A stretch of DNA of 16,873 nucleotides from Collinsella sp. (GTDB taxonomy: Bacteria > Actinomycetota > Coriobacteriia > Coriobacteriales > Coriobacteriaceae), in NCBI GenBank assembly GCA_019419625.1, contig DXZO01000018.1:47439-64311 (forward strand), in the 5' to 3' direction. Each line of letters starts with the position of its first letter. Within the stretch, counting starts at the first letter, position 1. The notes below the pieces were generated by a model. That model ran no database searches and was not told the DNA's origin. It worked only from the letters and a program-made list of their open reading frames with translations. Shown here piece after piece: positions 13,266 to 16,873 of this stretch. Position numbers and translations under genes: made by a program.

Positions 13266-15242
13266 ATGGCGATTCGGACGATGGGGCCGAGCGGACAATA
13301 CGAGACTGGATTGGATGCTGCCGGTGCGGCGCTGCCCGAGCTGCTGGCGCCGGCGGGCGGACTCGACCAGATGCTTGCGGCCATCGCCGCGGGTGCCGAT
13401 GCCATCTATGCGGGGTTGGGCGGCTTTAACGCCCGTGTGAGCGCCCATGGCTTTACGGATAACGAGTTTGCGCGCGGCTGCGCCGTGGCGCATGCCCATG
13501 GCGTGCGTGTGTACGTAACGCTCAACGTGTTCGTGTTTGACGATGAGTTGTCCGACGCGGTGGCGTTGGGAGCTCATGCACTGGAGCTGGGCGCCGATGC
13601 TCTGATTGTCGCCGATGCCGGGTTGGCCTGCGCGCTGCGCGCGGCGATTCCCGGGGTCGAGATTCACCTGTCCACGCAGGCGGGCGCTCATAGCGAGGGT
13701 GCCGTGCGGCTTGCCGCCGATGAGCTGGGGGTCGAGCGCGTGACGACGGCACGCGAGCTGACGGTCGACGAGATTGCGGCGCTATGTGCCACGGGCGTGC
13801 CCATCGAGGTATTCTGCCACGGTGCGATTTGCATCGGCTATTCGGGGGCGTGCGAGTTCTCGGCCCTGCGGCGTGGGCGCTCGGCGATGCGCGGCGACTG
13901 CACGCAGCCGTGCCGTCTGGCGTACGACCTAGTGGACGAGGCGGGGCAGAGTGTTGTTGCCGTCGAGGGAGACCGCCTGCTTTGTCCGCGTGACTATCTG
14001 GGTATCGCGCACCTGCCCGAGCTTGTTGCCGCCGGCGTGGCATCGCTCAAGATCGAGGGGCGCATGAAGAATCCCGATTACGTATTCAACGTGGTGAGGG
14101 TGTGGCGTCGGGCACTCGATATGCTGTGCGACGGCGCGTGGGACTCCGGTGCCGTGGAAGAGCTTGAACGCGAGCTGGGAAGGTCGTTTAACCGTGGGTT
14201 TACCGATGCTTACCTGCGGGGTCGTTCGGGTGCCGAGCTCATGAGCTTTGAGCGCGCGATCAACCAGGGCGTGCGCGTGGGCCACTTGGTCGCTGTGGGT
14301 CACGAAGAGGTGACGGTTGAGCTTGATGCCGCCGTGGCGGCGGGCGACACGCTCGAAATCCGATTTTACCCGGGTGCCGACGCGCGTCCCGATGTGCCCA
14401 AGCGCTGGCCACAGGTGCCTTGCCCCGTGGATGCCGCTGCGGGAGAGCGCATCGTCGTGCATTGCAAACGTAAGGTGGGCGCGGGCTGCGAGGTCTATCT
14501 GATTCGCAGCGCCGGCGTGTTGGATCAGACGGCGGCGGTGTTGGAGCGCATGCGGGCCGAGGCGGATGCGATTGCGCCCGTTGCGCGTGCCGTTGAGGTG
14601 CTGCCCTTTGAGGACGCTGTGGTGGATGGCGGTGCGTCGACGGAGTTGGCGGGGTCGGCGGGGCCGGCAAAGCGCGAGGATTTTGCTCGTATGGTCTTTG
14701 CCTGGGAGCTGATGGATGTGGGTCCGCGCGATGAGCGAGATCTGTCCGATACAACGGTGGTGCTCGACGAAGTGTGCCGCGCGGGCGACGCCGAGCGGAC
14801 TCGGGCGCTTATGCAGCGTGCCGGGCGCGTCGTCTGCCGCAATCTGGGACAAGTGGCGATGGCCCGCGAGCTGGGCACAACGTTTGACGTGGCGGCGCCG
14901 GTGTTCTGTGCCAATCGGGCCACGCTTACCTGGCTGCGCGGACTCGGTGCGGGGCGGGTGTGCTTGTCGGCCGAGTTGCTCGGCAATGATGCGGAGCGTG
15001 TTGCCGAGCTTGCCGCTTGCCCCGGTGTCTTGGGGCCTGTCGATGCCGACCGTCCCGAGCTCATGGTGTGCGAGCACTGCTTGCTGACTGCCGAGGGCGC
15101 CTGCGCCACGGATGCAACGGGGCAGGTCCGTTGCCGTGACTGCTCGCGCCGTCAGCAGGCGCGCTTTTTGGTCGAACGTGACGGCACGCGTTTGCCGGTC
15201 GTTATCGACGCGTGCGGCAGGACGAGGATTTTCCTGTCGTAG
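13266..15242 (+). CDS. U32-family protein, RlhA-like (probable iron-sulfur RNA hydroxylation enzyme)
   Basis: The 658-residue product begins with a TIM-barrel-like U32 domain: LPELLAPAGGLDQMLAAIAAGADAIY, then VTLNVFVFDDE and DALIVADAGLA. The U32 signature is complete, with C189 and C196 (HGAICIGYSGAC) and C212 and C216 (GDCTQPCR). The family was first called peptidase U32, but E. coli relatives TrhP and RlhA act in tRNA and 23S rRNA hydroxylation and bind iron-sulfur clusters through such cysteines. The length (RlhA is about 650 residues) suggests the RlhA subgroup. The C-terminus has another cysteine group (CEHC, GAC, RCRDC) near residues 605-635. ATG at 13266 follows TAAGGAG (13252-13258) with a seven-base spacer, better than an ATG at 13239. 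Substrate and reaction are inferred from the family only. Confidence 0.85.
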   Translation: MAIRTMGPSGQYETGLDAAGAALPELLAPAGGLDQMLAAIAAGADAIYAGLGGFNARVSAHGFTDNEFARGCAVAHAHGVRVYVTLNVFVFDDELSDAVALGAHALELGADALIVADAGLACALRAAIPGVEIHLSTQAGAHSEGAVRLAADELGVERVTTARELTVDEIAALCATGVPIEVFCHGAICIGYSGACEFSALRRGRSAMRGDCTQPCRLAYDLVDEAGQSVVAVEGDRLLCPRDYLGIAHLPELVAAGVASLKIEGRMKNPDYVFNVVRVWRRALDMLCDGAWDSGAVEELERELGRSFNRGFTDAYLRGRSGAELMSFERAINQGVRVGHLVAVGHEEVTVELDAAVAAGDTLEIRFYPGADARPDVPKRWPQVPCPVDAAAGERIVVHCKRKVGAGCEVYLIRSAGVLDQTAAVLERMRAEADAIAPVARAVEVLPFEDAVVDGGASTELAGSAGPAKREDFARMVFAWELMDVGPRDERDLSDTTVVLDEVCRAGDAERTRALMQRAGRVVCRNLGQVAMARELGTTFDVAAPVFCANRATLTWLRGLGAGRVCLSAELLGNDAERVAELAACPGVLGPVDADRPELMVCEHCLLTAEGACATDATGQVRCRDCSRRQQARFLVERDGTRLPVVIDACGRTRIFLS

Positions 15243-15339
15243 GTGCCGCGTCGCGCTGTTTTGGTTATTATTAGTGGGTTTATGAACTTCCAGCACCGCC
15301 GTATCCGGTGAGGGTGCTATAGCAAAAGGAGGATACCCA
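15243..15339 (+). promoter_or_regulatory. tyrS leader with two mutually exclusive hairpins
   Basis: AGCACC (15292-15297) can pair with GGTGCT (15313-15318), or CACCG (15294-15298) with CGGTG (15306-15310); the two share bases and cannot coexist. A 9-codon frame (ATG at 15282 to TGA at 15309-15311) overlaps them. An AT-rich stretch at 15259-15286 (including TATTAT and TATGAA) may carry a promoter, but spacing to a -35 is poor. The tyrS ribosome binding site AAAAGGAGG (15324-15332) follows. No T-box sequence is seen. Confidence 0.35.
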
Positions 15340-16551
15340 ATGCTGTCTGTTGACGAGCAAATGCGTATCATCACCTCGGGTGCAGCGCAGATCGTCCCCG
15401 AGGCCGACCTTCGCAAGAAGCTTGAGAAGGGCGAGCCCCTCAACATCAAGCTCGGCGTCGATCCCACCAGCCCCGACCTGCACCTGGGTCATGCCGTGCC
15501 CCTGCGCAAGATGCGTCAGTTCCAGGACCTGGGCCACAACGTCACCCTCATCATCGGCAACGGCACCGCGCTGATCGGCGACCCCTCGGGCAAGAACTCC
15601 ACGCGTCCGCAGCTTTCGCAGGAGCAGATCGAGGCCAACGCCGAGACCTACGTGAGCCAGGCCATGAAGATTCTGGACCCCGAGAAGACCACCATCGTGC
15701 ACAACGGCGACTGGATCCTTTCGATGGACCTGGCCGGCCTGCTGCAGGTGTGCTCCAAGTTCACCGTCGCCCGCATCCTTGAGCGCGACGACTTTACCAA
15801 GCGCTACCAGTCTCAGACGCCGATCGCCCTGCACGAGTTCCTCTACCCCGTGATGCAGGCCTTCGACTCCGTTCAGATCAAGGCCGACGTGGAGATGGGC
15901 GGCACCGACCAGCTCTTCAACCTGCTCGCTGGTCGCGAGCTCATGGAGAAGATGGGCATGGAGCCGCAGATCGCGCTTACCATGCCGCTGCTCGAGGGCA
16001 CCGATGGCGTGCGCAAGATGTCCAAGTCCTACGGCAACTACATCGGCCTGACCGATGCTCCCAAGGATATGTTCGGCAAGACCATGTCTATCCCCGACGA
16101 GATGATCGGCAAGTACTATCGTCTGGCCAGTTCGCTCACCCCGGCCGAGGTCGACAAGATTGACGCCGCCCTGGCCGACGGTTCCGCCGACCCCTATGAG
16201 CTCAAGCGCGCTCTGGGCCGCGACCTGTGCGATACCTACCACGGCGCCGGCGCCGGCGACGAGGCCCAGGCCGAGTTCGACCGTGTGTTCAAGGAGGGCC
16301 AGCTTGCCGACTTCCCCGAGAAGCACGTTGAGCTGACCGTCAACGACGAGGGCCAGATTTACCTCGCCGGCCTGCTCAAGGACCTGGGCCTTTCGGCCAG
16401 CGCCGGTCAGGCCCGCCGCGACATCGACGGCGGCGGCGTCAAGATCAACGGCAAGGCTGTGGCTCCCAAGAGCTACAACATCGATCCGAGCGCCCTCAAA
16501 CTGGGCGACACCCTCTCCGTGGGCAAGCGCAAGGGCTTTAAGTTGGTCTAA
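15340..16551 (+). CDS. tyrS: Tyrosyl-tRNA synthetase
   Basis: This class I synthetase charges tRNA-Tyr with tyrosine in the cytoplasm. The 403-residue protein has the Rossmann catalytic domain with the HIGH-type motif HLGH (residues 48-51, in DPTSPDLHLGHAVPLRKMRQF) and KMSKS (226-230). It also has the MGGTDQLFNL tyrosine-site region and a C-terminal S4 RNA-binding domain (about 340-403, with GLSASAGQARRDIDGGGVKINGK). The KMRQFQDLGH...GDPSG arrangement resembles the TyrZ-like subgroup rather than the classical one; this is my reading of the motifs only. ATG at 15340 has an excellent ribosome binding site (AAAAGGAGG) seven bases upstream. A terminator follows 27 bases after the stop. Confidence 0.97.
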   Translation: MLSVDEQMRIITSGAAQIVPEADLRKKLEKGEPLNIKLGVDPTSPDLHLGHAVPLRKMRQFQDLGHNVTLIIGNGTALIGDPSGKNSTRPQLSQEQIEANAETYVSQAMKILDPEKTTIVHNGDWILSMDLAGLLQVCSKFTVARILERDDFTKRYQSQTPIALHEFLYPVMQAFDSVQIKADVEMGGTDQLFNLLAGRELMEKMGMEPQIALTMPLLEGTDGVRKMSKSYGNYIGLTDAPKDMFGKTMSIPDEMIGKYYRLASSLTPAEVDKIDAALADGSADPYELKRALGRDLCDTYHGAGAGDEAQAEFDRVFKEGQLADFPEKHVELTVNDEGQIYLAGLLKDLGLSASAGQARRDIDGGGVKINGKAVAPKSYNIDPSALKLGDTLSVGKRKGFKLV

Positions 16552-16578
16552 CGAGCGAGTTGACCTCACAAGTGCAAT

Positions 16579-16615
16579 AAGGCCGCAGCCGGGAATCCCG
16601 ACTGCGGCCTTTTTG
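16579..16615 (+). terminator. Intrinsic terminator after tyrS
   Basis: A long stem, AAGGCCGCAG with CTGCGGCCTT plus an inner CGGG/CCCG part after one C-A mismatch, closes an AAT loop. It is followed by five T (16610-16614). It lies 27 bases after the tyrS stop. Confidence 0.93.
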
Positions 16616-16623
16616 GTTACGAC

Positions 16624-16646
16624 GATCCCTTGGGGACGGAGGGATC
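16624..16646. repeat. Inverted repeat GATCCCT/AGGGATC
   Basis: A perfect 7-bp inverted repeat (16624-16630 and 16640-16646) surrounds a nine-base spacer (TGGGGACGG), just past the tyrS terminator. No T-run follows. The spot and the GGGGACGGAGGGATCATTTGG surroundings look like a short intergenic palindromic element; whether it is dispersed in the genome cannot be seen here. Confidence 0.5.
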
Positions 16647-16676
16647 ATTTGGCGGTGCCGTTAAGCGGAAGGGGTG

Positions 16677-16705
16677 TTAGCGGGACTTTCTTTTGGGCAT
16701 ACAAT
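16677..16705 (+). promoter_or_regulatory. Candidate promoter of the adenine deaminase-like gene
   Basis: TTAGCG (16677-16682, weak -35) is followed after 17 bases by TACAAT (16700-16705, 5 of 6 to TATAAT). The predicted start, near 16712, would give a leader of about 60 bases before the ATG at 16774. Confidence 0.55.
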
Positions 16706-16717
16706 GGCTATTGGCTT

Positions 16718-16753
16718 GCTGCGGTGAAGGCCCGTCCGCCCCGCAGCTGTTTT
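16718..16753 (+). promoter_or_regulatory. Leader hairpin with a short T-run upstream of the adenine deaminase-like gene
   Basis: GCTGCGG (16718-16724) pairs perfectly with CCGCAGC (16741-16747) across a 16-base loop, followed by TGTTTT. It lies between the predicted transcription start and the ribosome binding site. It could act as an attenuator-like terminator or as a 5' stabilising hairpin; the loop is larger than usual for a terminator. Confidence 0.45.
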
Positions 16754-16773
16754 CTACGGTTAAAGGAGAAGGT

Positions 16774-16873
16774 ATGTCCGTTGAGGTCATGAGGTCTGTG
16801 ATCGACGCTGCCGAGGGCCGCGTGCCCGTCGACACGCTGTTTGCCAATGCGCAGATTGTCGACGTGTACGGTC
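16774..16873 (+). CDS. ade: Probable adenine deaminase, N-terminal fragment (3' end outside window)
   Basis: Only 33 codons are visible. The sequence has a short helical lead, then GRVPVDTLFANAQIVDVYG. This matches the pattern at the start of amidohydrolase-superfamily adenine deaminases, where a proline-aspartate-hydrophobic stretch leads into an asparagine-x-x-isoleucine-valine-x-valine strand. Adenine deaminase converts adenine to hypoxanthine plus ammonia in purine salvage. The metal-binding histidines would lie beyond the window, so the assignment rests on the first strand alone, and another amidohydrolase is possible. ATG at 16774 has AAAGGAG just upstream (GGAG at 16765-16768); a second ATG at 16789 lacks such a site. 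Confidence 0.6.
   Translation, partial: MSVEVMRSVIDAAEGRVPVDTLFANAQIVDVYG

Noticed and set aside
15243..15339. A T-box riboswitch before tyrS
   Set aside because: The space is under 100 bases, the conserved TGG-N-ACC core is absent (the nearest match is AGGGTGCTATAGC), and there is no specifier stem I or terminator.
13929..15467. A 512-codon - strand frame opposite the U32-family gene and the start of tyrS
   Set aside because: It crosses two confident genes and the tyrS leader; it has no ribosome binding site of note and no domain I recognise.
15280..16569. A 429-codon - strand frame covering all of tyrS
   Set aside because: The protein is leucine-, valine- and glycine-rich without motifs; it is a codon-bias shadow of tyrS.
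1..16873. tRNA, rRNA, CRISPR arrays, insertion sequences, prophage genes or a defence island
   Set aside because: I saw no cloverleaf-like sequence, no regularly spaced repeats, no transposase or integrase motifs and no flanking target duplications. The window is ordinary core genome plus a few regulatory stretches.

Overview
This window is a chromosomal housekeeping segment from a fairly GC-rich Gram-positive bacterium. The gene order, the protein variants, the mixed ATG/GTG/TTG starts and the strong Shine-Dalgarno sites suggest an actinobacterial relative, most likely class Coriobacteriia (Collinsella-like). That assignment rests on gene content and on resemblance of the proteins to ones I know; no search was run.

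Bases 1-8100 are the distal spc operon and the alpha operon, all on the + strand and tightly packed: the end of rplF, then rplR, rpsE, rpmD, rplO, secY, adk, map, infA, rpmJ, rpsM, rpsK, rpsD, rpoA and rplQ. They encode ribosomal proteins, the protein-export channel, adenylate kinase, methionine aminopeptidase, IF-1 and the RNA polymerase alpha subunit. rplO/secY and adk/map overlap by a few bases. The only sizeable gaps are before infA, which has a plausible internal promoter, and between infA and rpmJ. A textbook hairpin plus T-run terminator closes the cluster after rplQ.

Bases 8101-10820 hold truA (tRNA pseudouridine synthase), a divergent family 2 glycosyltransferase-like gene of unknown substrate, and a single-gene argR unit. 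argR has an AT-rich, palindrome-filled upstream region and its own terminator.

Bases 10840-13265 hold a bifunctional (class A) penicillin-binding protein on the - strand. It converges on argR, with a terminator for each gene, and it diverges from the next gene. Bases 13266-16615 encode, on the + strand, a long U32-family protein of the RlhA type (a likely iron-sulfur RNA-modification enzyme) and tyrS with its terminator. The window ends in the first 33 codons of a probable adenine deaminase gene, which has its own promoter and a leader hairpin.

I found no tRNA or rRNA gene, CRISPR array, insertion sequence, prophage or obvious novel defence system. Gaps between genes are all under 300 bases. 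The points most worth a second look are the argR operator region, the leader structures before tyrS and the adenine deaminase gene, the degenerate glycosyltransferase, the shortened adenylate kinase lid, and the repetitive tail of the penicillin-binding protein.
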